Part shown: positions 18,005 to 26,995 of the stretch, piece by piece
Position numbering within the stretch: position 1 is the stretch's first letter
How the letters are laid out: the number at the start of each line of letters is the position of its first letter
NCBI GenBank assembly: GCA_009841015.1
Contig: VXMQ01000135.1
Location: 1-43,243, forward strand
DNA length: 43,243 bases
Source: Candidatus Palauibacter denitrificans
GTDB taxonomy: Bacteria; Gemmatimonadota; Gemmatimonadetes; Palauibacterales; Palauibacteraceae
Reading direction: 5' to 3'
Position numbers and translations under genes: made by a program
The notes under the pieces: model-generated
What the model was told of the DNA's origin: nothing
The model's database searches: none
Seen by the model: the letters and a program-made list of their open reading frames with translations, nothing else

Positions 18005-18901
18005 ATGAACGCCATGCGGGGTAGTGCGCGGAAGCTTGCGGAGACGGTCTGGGGAACGGGGAGCGGACGGACCAGGGTCGGCTACCTCGGGCCTCCCGGG
18101 ACGTTCAGCGAGGAGGCGGCGCGGCGTTACGATCCGCGGGCGCATCACGTGCCGTTCAGGGACATCGAGAGCGTCGTGCGGGCGGCGGAGGAAGAGAAGA
18201 TCGACGAGGCGCTCGTCCCGCTGGAGAACAGCACGGAAGGCCCCGTCACCCGGACGACCGACCTCCTCGTCCACCGGACGGACCTTCGCATCCGGCGTGA
18301 AGTCGTCCTTCCGATCCACCTCTGCCTGGTGACGGAGGGCGGCGTCGATTTCGACGAAATAAGGGTCGTCTATTCCCACCCACAAGCGATCGCACAGTGC
18401 CGGGAGTATCTGGCGCGCAGACTTCCGAAAGCGGAAACCGTGGCCTCGCTGAGCACGGTGAGCGCCGTGGAGGACATGCGGGTCTTCGGCCCGGGGACGG
18501 CGGCCATATCGAGCATGAGGGCGGCCAAGGTTCGCCACGCCTTCGTGCGCGAAGGTCGCATCGAGGACGTCGCGGGGAACCGCACCCGATTCGTCGTGCT
18601 TGCGCCCAGGGATCACGAGCCGACGGGGAAGGACAAGACCTCGATCTGCTTCGACTTCGCGGCGGACGGTCCGGGCACGCTCTACCAGGCGCTCGGCGAG
18701 TTGGCGAACCGGCGGATCAACATGCTGAAGATCGAATCGCGCCCCGAGAAGAGCAGCCTCGGACGGTACATCTTCCTCATCGATTTCGAGGGGCACCGGA
18801 CGGACCCCTTCGTAGGGGAAGCGCTGGACCGGATCAGGGAGCGCGCGTCGTCCTTCAAGATCCTGGGGTCCTATCCCAAGGCATTGGACCCGGCTCCCTA
18901 G
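18005..18901 (+). CDS. pheA: Prephenate dehydratase
   Basis: 298-residue monofunctional prephenate dehydratase, which converts prephenate to phenylpyruvate in phenylalanine synthesis. The catalytic domain starts at RVGYLGPPGTFSEEAA and carries LVPLENSTEG and the TRF catalytic motif (Thr194-Phe196, NRTRFVVL). A C-terminal ACT domain (about residues 210-290) contains the ESRP phenylalanine-binding motif, so feedback inhibition by phenylalanine is expected. There is no chorismate mutase domain. ATG 18005 has AAGGAG about 11 bases upstream; ATG 18014 is an alternative. The stop codon lies inside the first unit of a 15-bp tandem repeat. Confidence 0.95.
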   Translation: MNAMRGSARKLAETVWGTGSGRTRVGYLGPPGTFSEEAARRYDPRAHHVPFRDIESVVRAAEEEKIDEALVPLENSTEGPVTRTTDLLVHRTDLRIRREVVLPIHLCLVTEGGVDFDEIRVVYSHPQAIAQCREYLARRLPKAETVASLSTVSAVEDMRVFGPGTAAISSMRAAKVRHAFVREGRIEDVAGNRTRFVVLAPRDHEPTGKDKTSICFDFAADGPGTLYQALGELANRRINMLKIESRPEKSSLGRYIFLIDFEGHRTDPFVGEALDRIRERASSFKILGSYPKALDPAP

Positions 18902-18940
18902 CGTCCGGCCCCCTAGCGTCCGGCCCCGCAGCGTTCGGAC
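18896..18940 (+). repeat. Three-copy 15-bp tandem repeat over the pheA stop codon
   Basis: Two identical 15-mers, CCCTAGCGTCCGGCC (18896-18910 and 18911-18925), are followed by a diverged third, CCGCAGCGTTCGGAC (18926-18940). The TAG inside the first copy is the pheA stop, so the repeat probably arose by duplication of the gene end. It lies between convergent pheA and the amidase gene. Confidence 0.8.
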
Positions 18941-18943
18941 CGG

Positions 18944-20335
18944 CTATGCGGGGACGCGCGGCGGCGTTCCCAGTCGCGTCAGGTTCGTCCCGAGGACTTC
19001 CTCCGCGGCGGCCGCCTGCGCGAGGAGCCTCAGATCGCCGCCGGAGGGTCCCATCAACTGCAGACCGACGGGCATGCCCTCTCCGTCCAGCCCGGCGGGG
19101 AGCGAGATCGCGCACAGGTCGAGCATGCTGGCCGGGCAGGTGCCGGAAAGCATGAGCCGGTTCGCATCGCGGTACGCCCCCAGGCGCGACAGGGCGGCGA
19201 GCGGCGGCGGCGCGATCGGCAGGGTGGGCGTCGCCAGGAGGTCCACGCGCTCCGCGGTCAGTCGGGCGTGGGCCCGCGCCGACAGGCGGCGGCGCGCGTC
19301 AAGGGCGGCCAGGTAGTCGATGGCCCGCACCTCGCCCGCCGCCCCCAGCCGCTTGCCGATGATCGAGTGCAGCAGCGGAATCCACTCCGGCAGTTCACGT
19401 TCCAGAAACCCCAGGAACTCCGGCTGCACGATCCGGCCGTCGAAGTAGCGCTCCCCTGCTTCGTCGAGTTCGGGCACATCGACATCGAGGAGCGTCGCGC
19501 CCGCGGCCTCGAGCTCGACGAGCGCGCCCCGAACGACGGCCTGGATATCGGGCTCCGCGTCCGTCCACAGGCGGGATGCCGGGACCCCGATCCGCAGTCC
19601 GGATATCCCCTCGGACAGGGATCCCGCGGGCTCGCGGTCGGATCCGGCCGGAGGATCGAGGGCGAGGAAGGCATGGCGAAGGTCCTCCGCGGTATGGGTG
19701 AGCAACCCGACCGTGTCGAGCGTCGTGCTGAGGGGGACGACGCCCGTGGTCGGCCAGCGGCCGGTCGTCGGCCGCATGCCGACCACGCCGGTGGCCGACG
19801 CCGGGATGCGGATGGAGCCGCCCGTGTCGGAGCCGAGGGCGATGCGCGCGGAGCCCTCCCAGAGACTCACTCCGGCGCCGGCGGACGACCCCCCCGGAGC
19901 CCGGTGTTCAGCGGGGTCCCACGGATTGACGGGCGTCCCCGTGTTGGGGTTGAGACCCACGGCGCCGAAGGCGAACTCCACCGTGTGGGTCTTGCCGGTG
20001 AACACGGCGCCCAGCTGGCGCAGCGACCTCGCGAGGAAACCTTCGGGCCAGGCGGGGAGCGGCCGCTTCGACCCGGCCCGCAGCGGGTATCCGTCGAGCG
20101 CGTAAAGATCCTTGACGGACACCATGACACCGGCGAGGGGACCGGGATCTTCACCGCTCGCGGATACCCGGTCGACCGCGTCGGCCCGCTCCCGGATCGC
20201 CGCGGGCTCAAAGGCGACGTACGCGTCCAGATCGCTCGCCGCGTGGCGCCGGATCGTCGCCTCGGCCTCGCGGCGCGCGCCCCCTTCGCCGCGCCGCACC
20301 TGCGCCGCGATCTCGTGAAGCGACGGCCGGTTCAC
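18944..20335 (-). CDS. Amidase signature family enzyme
   Basis: 463-residue amidase of the GatA/FAAH superfamily. The Ser-cisSer-Lys triad is complete: Lys75 (VSVKD), Ser150 (APGGSSAGAG) and Ser174 (GSDTGGSIRIPAS). The 24-residue spacing between the two serines is the one seen in known members. It is too short and not in a gatCAB context, so it is a general amidase rather than the tRNA amidotransferase subunit; the substrate is unknown. The GTG start at 20335 lacks a strong ribosome-binding site. It is convergent with pheA and divergent from the TPR gene. Confidence 0.88.
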   Translation of the reverse strand: MNRPSLHEIAAQVRRGEGGARREAEATIRRHAASDLDAYVAFEPAAIRERADAVDRVSASGEDPGPLAGVMVSVKDLYALDGYPLRAGSKRPLPAWPEGFLARSLRQLGAVFTGKTHTVEFAFGAVGLNPNTGTPVNPWDPAEHRAPGGSSAGAGVSLWEGSARIALGSDTGGSIRIPASATGVVGMRPTTGRWPTTGVVPLSTTLDTVGLLTHTAEDLRHAFLALDPPAGSDREPAGSLSEGISGLRIGVPASRLWTDAEPDIQAVVRGALVELEAAGATLLDVDVPELDEAGERYFDGRIVQPEFLGFLERELPEWIPLLHSIIGKRLGAAGEVRAIDYLAALDARRRLSARAHARLTAERVDLLATPTLPIAPPPLAALSRLGAYRDANRLMLSGTCPASMLDLCAISLPAGLDGEGMPVGLQLMGPSGGDLRLLAQAAAAEEVLGTNLTRLGTPPRVPA

Positions 20336-20590
20336 GACGCCGCCAGCCCGGGCACCCGGCCCGCCGCTAGAGGACGCATTTCAGGCTCGCGGCGAGCGCC
20401 CAATGTCCCAGCCCTCTCATATCCGTTCCGTTCCCCTTTCTTCCCTTGACTTCCCTCGACCCACCGCAGGGCATGCCGCGACCTCGGAAGGTCGGGGGCG
20501 CCGCAAGTTGCGTGGGCACCGTTCGGGTGCACAAACTGCGGAGCCTCGGACGGTGGCTCCGGCCGAGTGTCCTCCGGGAGGAGACTGTCC

Positions 20591-21160
20591 ATGGTGGGTC
20601 TGGGGCGGCAGGACGACGCCGAGGCCCTGTTCGAGGAACTGGAGGCCACGCTTCAGCCCCCCATCGCCGACTTCTCGGTCCCCCACTTCAGGATTCACGT
20701 CGCGCTCGGCGCGAAAGACGTGAGCCGTGCCCGGGCCGCCTACGACGCCGCTCTCGACGCGATGGAGACCCTGGAGGTCGGGATGCAGCGTGCCATGCTG
20801 ACCGGCGATCTGGGCCGGATCGACGAACTCGCCGGCGACTACGAGTCGGCCGTCCTCAACTACCGGGAGTCGATGGCCCTGGATGGCGACCGGAACATGC
20901 ACCGCGAGGCCGGAGCCGCGCTCCGAAAGGCGGGTCGGCTCGAGGAAGCCGAAGTGGAACTGAGGGAGGCGCTCCGCCTGCAACCGGCGGACCCGCACGC
21001 CCACCTGGAGATGGCGCGGGTACTCGAGGCGCGCGGGGACATGTCCGGCGCCGTGGAACGCCTGCGCAGCGCCCTCGCGGCCTGGGAACCCGCCGACGAA
21101 GGGTTCGAACCGGCTCGCGACGCGCGCGCGAAGCTGCAGGCGCTCGACGGGGCCGGCTGA
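20591..21160 (+). CDS. Small TPR-repeat protein, possibly a truncated fragment
   Basis: About 189 residues, almost all tetratricopeptide-like helices. The best units are LAGDYESAVLNYRESMALD, LRKAGRLEEAEVELREALRLQP and LEARGDMSGAVERLRSALAA. ATG 20591 has an excellent GGGAGGAG box seven bases upstream. However, the protein then opens in the middle of a TPR unit (VGLGRQDDAEALFEELEATL), as if the front half of a longer TPR or kinase-TPR protein were missing. About 255 bp upstream, to the divergent amidase start, hold no recognisable missing domain. It may be a real short protein with a good start, or a decayed 3' end. Confidence 0.6.
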   Translation: MVGLGRQDDAEALFEELEATLQPPIADFSVPHFRIHVALGAKDVSRARAAYDAALDAMETLEVGMQRAMLTGDLGRIDELAGDYESAVLNYRESMALDGDRNMHREAGAALRKAGRLEEAEVELREALRLQPADPHAHLEMARVLEARGDMSGAVERLRSALAAWEPADEGFEPARDARAKLQALDGAG

Positions 21161-21190
21161 CGGGCGAGCCGGCTGCCCGGCGCCTGAAAA

Positions 21191-23035
21191 TCAGGGATCG
21201 CGCAGCACGGCGGCGGCGCGGTCGACTTCGTTCCCGGGGGTGCTGACGAGGACGCCGGCGGCATGAGAACGCACCGCGTTCAGCACCTCGCGAGCCATGG
21301 CGACGCCCTCCCGCGCAGCCGCCTCGGCGCCCTGCGCCTGCGCCGCCGCCATCCGCTCCACCACCTCGAGCGGCACATCGACGCCGGGCACCTCGTGCGC
21401 CAGGAACTCCGCGTTCTCCAGCGACAACGGAGGCCACAGGCCCACGAGGAGCGGGACGCCGAACTCTTCGATCCGGCACGCGAAGGCGAGGAACTTCTCC
21501 GGATCGAAGATGGGCTGCGTGACGGCGAAATCCGCGCCCGCCTCGGCCTTCCAGGCGAAACGCCGGATCTCCTCCTCGGGGTCGACCGCGCCGGGATTCG
21601 CGGCGACGCCCTTCACGAACGAGGTCGGGGCGCCGATTGAACTCCCCCCGGGATCGAGGCCGAGGTTGAGCTGCCGGACGACGTTCGTGAGACCGATGCT
21701 GTCGATGTCGTACACGCCGCCCGTGTCGTAGGGGCCGCCTCGCGGCGGGTCGCCGGTGATGAGGAAGACGTTGCGCAGGCCGGCCGCGGCCGCGCCGAGG
21801 AGGTCGCTCAGCATGCCGAGCATGTTGCGGTCGCGGCAGCTGTAATGGGGGACGGTCTCCATGCCGAGTTCGCGTTCGATGACGATCGCGGCGGGGAGGG
21901 CGGCGATGCGGCTCCGGTGCGCGGGGCCGTCAACGATGTGGACGGCGTGCACGCCCACGTCGCGGAGCCGGCCGGCTGCGGCCAGCAGTTCGCCGGGGTC
22001 CCACCCGTGCGGCGGCGTCAACTCCACCGCCCCGACGAACTCGCCGCGCGCGAGACGGCGTCCGAGCGCAGAGCGGCCCGCGAGCGGAGGCGGCTCCGTC
22101 GCCGCATGGCCGTCGGCCTCGCCCGGCGAGGAGACGGCCACGCGGGCCGGCCCGGGGCCGTTCGTCCCGAGCAGCGTCGCCGTGAGCCGCGTGTGCTCGG
22201 GCGACGTCCCGCAGCACCCGCCCACGAAGCGGGCGCCCGCCGCCGCCATGCGCCGGGCGTAGCGGGCCATGTACTCCGGGCTCGCGAGGTAGATCTTCCG
22301 GTCCCCGATGTCGCGCGGCAGCCCCGCGTTGGGCAGCGCGGAAACCGGCCGCGACGTGGCCGCCGCCATGCGCTCGACGCCGAACAGCATGGAGGAGGGG
22401 CCGACCGAGCAGTTGAGGCCGATCACATCCGCTCCGGCGTCCTCGAGCGCCGCCGCCGCGGCCTCGATCGTGGCGCCGTACTCCGTGTGGCCCGCGTCTC
22501 CGAACGTCATCTGCGCGAAGATCGGCGCCTCTCCTGCGACCTCCCGCACCGCCCGCACCGCCTGCAGCAGTTCGTCGAGGTCGGAGAACGTCTCCAGCAT
22601 GAAACCGTCGACGCCGCCTTCCGCGAGCCCGGCGACCTGCCGCCCGAAGAGGTCCGCCGCCTCGTCCACCGACGTGGGGCCCCAGGGCTCGATGCGGATG
22701 CCGAGCGGCCCCATCGCGCCCAGCACCGCCGCGCGCTCCCCGGCCGCCTGCCGGGCCAGGCGCGCCGCCGCCACGTTGATCTCGTGCAGCGACGGCTCGA
22801 GGCCGAACGGCTCCAGCTTGACGGGGTTCGCGCCGAAGGTGTTGGTCTCGATGAGTTGCGCCCCCGCCCGCACGTAGTCGGCGTGCACGCCCAGCACCCG
22901 GTCGGGTTCCGTGAGGTTCAGTTCGTCGTAGCACTGGTTCACGAACACGCCGCTCTCGTACAGCACCGTCCCCATGGCACCGTCGATCAGGTGGATCCCG
23001 TCCCCCTCGATCCACTCCAGCAGACGCTCGCTCAC
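21191..23035 (-). CDS. Bifunctional homocysteine S-methyltransferase / methylenetetrahydrofolate reductase
   Basis: 614-residue fusion. The N-terminal half is a zinc-dependent homocysteine methyltransferase barrel: [26 protein letters not shown] and [12 protein letters not shown] provide the three zinc cysteines. The C-terminal half (from about residue 300) is MetF-like: [27 protein letters not shown] and [11 protein letters not shown]. It supplies 5-methyl-THF and can methylate homocysteine, like the YitJ-type fusions. The GTG start at 23035 overlaps the metH stop as GTGA, so the two are coupled, and SAM control of metH probably extends to it. Confidence 0.9.
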   Translation of the reverse strand: MSERLLEWIEGDGIHLIDGAMGTVLYESGVFVNQCYDELNLTEPDRVLGVHADYVRAGAQLIETNTFGANPVKLEPFGLEPSLHEINVAAARLARQAAGERAAVLGAMGPLGIRIEPWGPTSVDEAADLFGRQVAGLAEGGVDGFMLETFSDLDELLQAVRAVREVAGEAPIFAQMTFGDAGHTEYGATIEAAAAALEDAGADVIGLNCSVGPSSMLFGVERMAAATSRPVSALPNAGLPRDIGDRKIYLASPEYMARYARRMAAAGARFVGGCCGTSPEHTRLTATLLGTNGPGPARVAVSSPGEADGHAATEPPPLAGRSALGRRLARGEFVGAVELTPPHGWDPGELLAAAGRLRDVGVHAVHIVDGPAHRSRIAALPAAIVIERELGMETVPHYSCRDRNMLGMLSDLLGAAAAGLRNVFLITGDPPRGGPYDTGGVYDIDSIGLTNVVRQLNLGLDPGGSSIGAPTSFVKGVAANPGAVDPEEEIRRFAWKAEAGADFAVTQPIFDPEKFLAFACRIEEFGVPLLVGLWPPLSLENAEFLAHEVPGVDVPLEVVERMAAAQAQGAEAAAREGVAMAREVLNAVRSHAAGVLVSTPGNEVDRAAAVLRDP

Positions 23036-26000
23036 GCCGTCGCCTCCAGCGCCGGATCCCGGTCGTACCCCAGGTTGGGCGAGAGACGGCGCTCCGCCTC
23101 GGCGAGGGAGACCCCGCTGCGCGCGGCGTAGTCCTCCACCTGGTCGAGCCCGATCCGTCCCAGGCCGAAGTAGCGGGCCTCCGGCCGCGCGAAGTACCAG
23201 CCGGACACGGACGCCGCGGGGTGCATGGCGTAGTTCTCCGTGAGGGTGATCCCGAGACGGCGCTCCACGCCAAGCAGGTCGAAGAGGAGCGCCTTCTGCG
23301 AGTGGTCGGGACACGCCGGATAGCCTGGAGCCGGACGGATCCCGACGTAGCGCTCGGCGATCCGCCCCTCGTTGTCGAGCGCCTCGTCCGGCGCGTAGCC
23401 CCAGAGGTCCGTGCGCACGATCTCGTGCAGGCGCTCGGCCAGGGCCTCCGCCAGCCGGTCGGCGAGCGATTTCGCGAGGAGGCTCTGGTAGTCGTCTACC
23501 ACGGCCTCGAAGCGGGCGCAGAGCGCGTCCAGGCCGATCCCGGCGGTCACGGCGAAGGCGCCGCTCCAGTCGGTGGCGCCGGCCATCTCGGGCAGGACGA
23601 AGTCGGCCAGACTCACGTTCGCGCCCGAGGAGCGGTCCATCTGCTGGCGGAGGTGGGGCACCCGCAGCAGCTCTCGACGCCCGTCCCCCGGCGCTCCATC
23701 CCCCGGCGCGAAGAGGACGATGTCGTCCCCGCGCGCGTTCGCCGGATACAGCCCCGCGATCGCGCGCGCCGTCAGGGATCCGTCACGGATGATCTCGTCG
23801 AGCAGCCGGCGGGCATCGTCGTACAGCGACCGGGCCGCTCCCCCCCGTTCCGGATGCTGCAGCAACTGCGGGAAGCGCCCCTTCATCTCCCACGCCTGGA
23901 AGAAGGGCGTCCAGTCGATGTAGCCGACCAGTTCCTCCAGCGGGAACGGATCGTACACCTGCACGCCGGGTTCCCGCGGCGGCGTCGGCGCCACGGCCGC
24001 ATCGAGCGGGAGCCGGTTCGCGCGGGCCCGCTCGATCGTGGCGAGCGGGCGCCTCCCTCCCCGGTACTCCTCGCGCACGCGGCGGTATTCGGCGCGCGTC
24101 CGCTCCACGAAGTCCGCCCCGCCGTCGTCGGCGAGGAGCTTCCCCACGACCCCGACCGCGCGCGAGGCGTCGAGCACGTGCACGGTCGCCCCCGAGTACC
24201 GCTCCTCGATCTTCACGGCCGTGTGCTTGCGCGACGTCGTGGCGCCTCCGATGAGGAGGGGCACCTCGAACTCCTGCCGTTCCATCTCGCTCGCCACCCG
24301 CACCATCTCGTCCAGCGACGGCGTGATCAGGCCGCTGAGCCCGATCGCGTCCGCGCCGTGCGCCCGGGCCTCCGCGAGGATGCGGTCCGGGGGGACCATG
24401 ACGCCGAGGTCCACGGTGTCGTAGCCGTTACACTGCAGCACGACGCCGACGATGTTCTTCCCGATGTCGTGGACATCTCCCTTCACGGTCGCGAGGAGAA
24501 TCGTCCCCTTCCCCTTTCGGGCCACGCCGGCCGAGGTCGCGTTCTCCTCCTTCTCGGCCTCCAGGTGGGGGATGAGGAAGGCGACGGCCCGCTTCATCAC
24601 GCGCGCCGACTTCACGACCTGCGGCAGGAACATGCGCCCGCTGCCGAACAGGTCGCCGACGCGGTTCATCCCCGCCATGAGCGGCCCCTCGATGACCGCG
24701 AGCGCCCGGCCGTACAGCAGGCGGGCCTCCTCGGCGTCCTTCTCGATGTGCTCGACGATCCCCTCCACGAGCGCGTGCTCGAGCCGCGCCTCGACGCCCT
24801 CCGAGCGCCAGGCATCGTCCACCCGCGTCTCGATCCCCTCGTCCCGGATCCGGCCCGCGAGGTCCGTCAGCCGCTCCGTGCCGTCGGGCCGGCGGGCGAG
24901 CAGGACATCCTCCACCGCCTCGAGCAGTTCCGGCTCGATGTCGTCGTAGAGCGGAAGCCGTCCCGCGTTCACGATCCCCATGTCGAGTCCGGCCGCGATC
25001 GCGTGGTACAGGAAGGCCGTGTGCATCGCCTCCCGCACGGCGTCGTTGCCCCGATAGGAGAAGGAGATGTTGCTGATCCCGCCGCTCGTCATCGCGCCGG
25101 GGAGTTCGCTCTTGATCCGGCGGACGGCCTCGATGAAGGCGACCCCGTACTCGTCGTGCTCCGCGATTCCCGTCCCCACGGCGAAGACGTTGGGATCGAA
25201 GATGACCTCTCCGGGCCGGAAGCCGGCGCCGAGCAGGAGGCGGTAGGCGCGGGCGCAGATCTCCAGCTTGCGGTCTACCGTGTCCGCCTGCCCCCGCTCG
25301 TCGAAGGCCATGACGATGACGCCGGCCCCGTAGCGGCGGATGAGGGCCGCCTGCTCGAGAAACGCCTCCTCCCCCTCCTTGAGCGAGATCGAGTTCACGA
25401 CGGCTCTTCCCTGCGTGCACTTCAGCCCCGCCTCGATGACCTCCCAGCGCGAGGAGTCGATGACGGTCGGGACGCGGGCGATGTCCGGTTCGGCCGCGAT
25501 GAGGTTCAGGAAGCGGATCATGGCGGCCTCGGAGTCGAGGAGGCCTTCGTCCATGTTCACGTCGAGAAGCTGCGCACCGTTGACGACCTGGTCGCGCGCG
25601 ACCTCGACCGCCTCGTCGAAATCGTCCTCCCGGATCAGCCGCCTGAAGCGGGCCGAACCCGTGACGTTCGTGCGCTCGCCGATGTTCACGAACAGCGTGT
25701 CCGGCCGGATCGCGAGCGGCTCGAGACCCGAGAACCGGGGCAGCGGCTCGATCGCGGGAACCCGTCGCGGGGGTACCCCCTCCATGCGCTCCGCGATGGC
25801 CCGGATGTGTTCCGGCTCCGTCCCGCAGCAGCCGCCGACGAGGTTGAGCAGTCCACGGTCCGCGAAGTCGCCGAGCAGACCGGACATGTGGGCGGGGGTG
25901 TCGTCGTAGCCCCCGAACTCGTTCGGGAGACCCGCGTTGGGGTGGCAGCCCACGGGGGCATCGGCCACGGCGGACAGTTCCGCGACGTAGGGCTCGAGTT

Positions 26001-26787
26001 CCTCGGCTCCGAGCGCGCAGTTGAGACCGACGAAGAGGGGGTCCGCATGCTGAATCGAGAGCCAGAACGCCTCCACGGTCTGGCCCGACAGCGTCCGCCC
26101 GGAGCGGTCGGTGATCGTGCCGGAGATCGCGATCGGCAGCGGCTCGCCGAGATCCGCCTCGAGTTCGAGGATGGCGAAGATCGCGGCCTTCGCGTTAAGC
26201 GTGTCGAAGATGGTCTCGACAAGCAGCACGTCGGCGCCGCCCTCGACGAGTCCCTCCGCCTGCTGTCGATAGGCGCGCGCGAGTTCATCGAAGGAGACCG
26301 CGCGGAAGGCCGGGTTCTCGACGTCGGGCGACAGGGACGCGGTCCGATTCGTCGGCCCCATGCTCCCGAGCACGAAGCGGGGGCGCGAGGGATCCGCCCG
26401 CGTCGCCTCATCGGCCTCCTGCCGGGCAATCCGCGCCGCAGCGCAATTGATGTCGTGGATGAGATGGTCGTTGCCGGCCTCGGCGGAGATGCCGTAGTCG
26501 GCCTGGGAGATGGCCTGGGCGTTGAAGGTGTTCGTCGTGATGAAGTCGGCCCCCGCCTCCAGGTAGCCGCGGTAGAGGGACGCGACGTCGCCGGGACGGG
26601 TGAGGCTCAGCACATCGTGATTTCCGAACAAGGGCTGAGGATGATCCGCGAGCGGACCCGCGCGATAGGCCGCCTCGTCGAGGCCCAACCGCTGGATCAT
26701 CGTTCCCGAGCCGCCATCCATCAGGAGGATGCGCCGCTCGAGCGCCTCCCGAATCCGTGCGACGCGTTTTCCTCGCGCTTCGGACAC
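23032..26787 (-). CDS. metH: Cobalamin-dependent methionine synthase
   Basis: 1251-residue full-length MetH. The domains in order are: homocysteine-binding barrel ([23 protein letters not shown] and [10 protein letters not shown] zinc cysteines), pterin/folate-binding barrel ([12 protein letters not shown]), B12-binding cap and Rossmann domain with the cobalt ligand His773 in [13 protein letters not shown], and a C-terminal AdoMet reactivation domain ([16 protein letters not shown]). The GTG at 26787 was chosen because GAGGGG sits seven bases upstream; the TTG at 26802 would overlap that site. It is the first gene of a metH-metF-type pair and is preceded by a SAM-II riboswitch and a terminator-like hairpin. 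Confidence 0.96.
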   Translation of the reverse strand: MSEARGKRVARIREALERRILLMDGGSGTMIQRLGLDEAAYRAGPLADHPQPLFGNHDVLSLTRPGDVASLYRGYLEAGADFITTNTFNAQAISQADYGISAEAGNDHLIHDINCAAARIARQEADEATRADPSRPRFVLGSMGPTNRTASLSPDVENPAFRAVSFDELARAYRQQAEGLVEGGADVLLVETIFDTLNAKAAIFAILELEADLGEPLPIAISGTITDRSGRTLSGQTVEAFWLSIQHADPLFVGLNCALGAEELEPYVAELSAVADAPVGCHPNAGLPNEFGGYDDTPAHMSGLLGDFADRGLLNLVGGCCGTEPEHIRAIAERMEGVPPRRVPAIEPLPRFSGLEPLAIRPDTLFVNIGERTNVTGSARFRRLIREDDFDEAVEVARDQVVNGAQLLDVNMDEGLLDSEAAMIRFLNLIAAEPDIARVPTVIDSSRWEVIEAGLKCTQGRAVVNSISLKEGEEAFLEQAALIRRYGAGVIVMAFDERGQADTVDRKLEICARAYRLLLGAGFRPGEVIFDPNVFAVGTGIAEHDEYGVAFIEAVRRIKSELPGAMTSGGISNISFSYRGNDAVREAMHTAFLYHAIAAGLDMGIVNAGRLPLYDDIEPELLEAVEDVLLARRPDGTERLTDLAGRIRDEGIETRVDDAWRSEGVEARLEHALVEGIVEHIEKDAEEARLLYGRALAVIEGPLMAGMNRVGDLFGSGRMFLPQVVKSARVMKRAVAFLIPHLEAEKEENATSAGVARKGKGTILLATVKGDVHDIGKNIVGVVLQCNGYDTVDLGVMVPPDRILAEARAHGADAIGLSGLITPSLDEMVRVASEMERQEFEVPLLIGGATTSRKHTAVKIEERYSGATVHVLDASRAVGVVGKLLADDGGADFVERTRAEYRRVREEYRGGRRPLATIERARANRLPLDAAVAPTPPREPGVQVYDPFPLEELVGYIDWTPFFQAWEMKGRFPQLLQHPERGGAARSLYDDARRLLDEIIRDGSLTARAIAGLYPANARGDDIVLFAPGDGAPGDGRRELLRVPHLRQQMDRSSGANVSLADFVLPEMAGATDWSGAFAVTAGIGLDALCARFEAVVDDYQSLLAKSLADRLAEALAERLHEIVRTDLWGYAPDEALDNEGRIAERYVGIRPAPGYPACPDHSQKALLFDLLGVERRLGITLTENYAMHPAASVSGWYFARPEARYFGLGRIGLDQVEDYAARSGVSLAEAERRLSPNLGYDRDPALEATA

Positions 26788-26800
26788 GCCAGTTCCCCTC

Positions 26801-26838
26801 AAGAAAAGACCCCGGCCGCCAAAGAATCGCGCCCGGGG
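26801..26838 (-). terminator. Terminator-like hairpin between the SAM-II aptamer and metH
   Basis: On the minus strand CCCCGG (26838-26833) can pair with CCGGGG (26815-26810) and is followed by TCTTTTCTT (26809-26801), a U-rich tail. The Shine-Dalgarno GAGGGG (26800-26795) comes right after. This gives the leader a possible transcription-attenuation step. The stem is short (6 bp) and the loop long (17 nt), so it may instead act on ribosome access. Confidence 0.5.
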
Positions 26839-26841
26839 CGT

Positions 26842-26893
26842 GGCTCTTTAGCGATTGTTTTACGTGGTTGCAATCCGCCTCAAATCACCACGT
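26842..26893 (-). promoter_or_regulatory. SAM-II riboswitch upstream of metH
   Basis: The minus strand carries the SAM-II (metA-type) consensus: P1 CGTGG (26892-26888) with CCACG (26867-26863), the conserved TGATTT after P1, TTGCAA before the P1 3' strand, and GCTAAA near the end. The pseudoknot is intact: GATTG (26875-26871) pairs with CAATC (26857-26853), and GGC (26879-26877) with GCC (26844-26842). Compared with the well-known metX SAM-II sequence, both P1 and the pseudoknot differ by compensating changes while the unpaired consensus bases are kept. It lies 54 nt before the metH start, where binding of S-adenosylmethionine would lower expression. Confidence 0.92.
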
Positions 26894-26920
26894 CCGGTAC
26901 GCTCCGGCAGGTCAAAACTA

Positions 26921-26956
26921 GCGCGCGCGCCCTGAATCGGAAACTTTGCGCGCGCG
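26921..26956. repeat. Paired GCGCGCGC runs between metH and the DUF5916 gene
   Basis: GCGCGCGCGC (26921-26930) and GCGCGCGCG (26948-26956) are separated by 17 bp and can pair with each other as a hairpin. They lie in the middle of the divergent spacer, upstream of the riboswitch on one side and of the DUF5916 gene on the other. They may reflect promoter or topological structure; no specific factor is recognised. Confidence 0.4.
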
Positions 26957-26995
26957 TGGTTAAACAAGGTGACGGCGGGATGTGTTTGGGCTGAT

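Noticed and set aside
17995..18024. A nine-codon leader peptide before pheA as an attenuator
   Set aside because: The peptide MLPDERHAG has no phenylalanine, its ribosome-binding site is too close, and no terminator/antiterminator pair follows.
23221..26994. A 1257-codon open frame on the plus strand opposite metH
   Set aside because: It is the mirror of a strong coding gene in GC-rich DNA; its translation is arginine/proline/histidine-rich with no family motifs, while metH has every expected domain.
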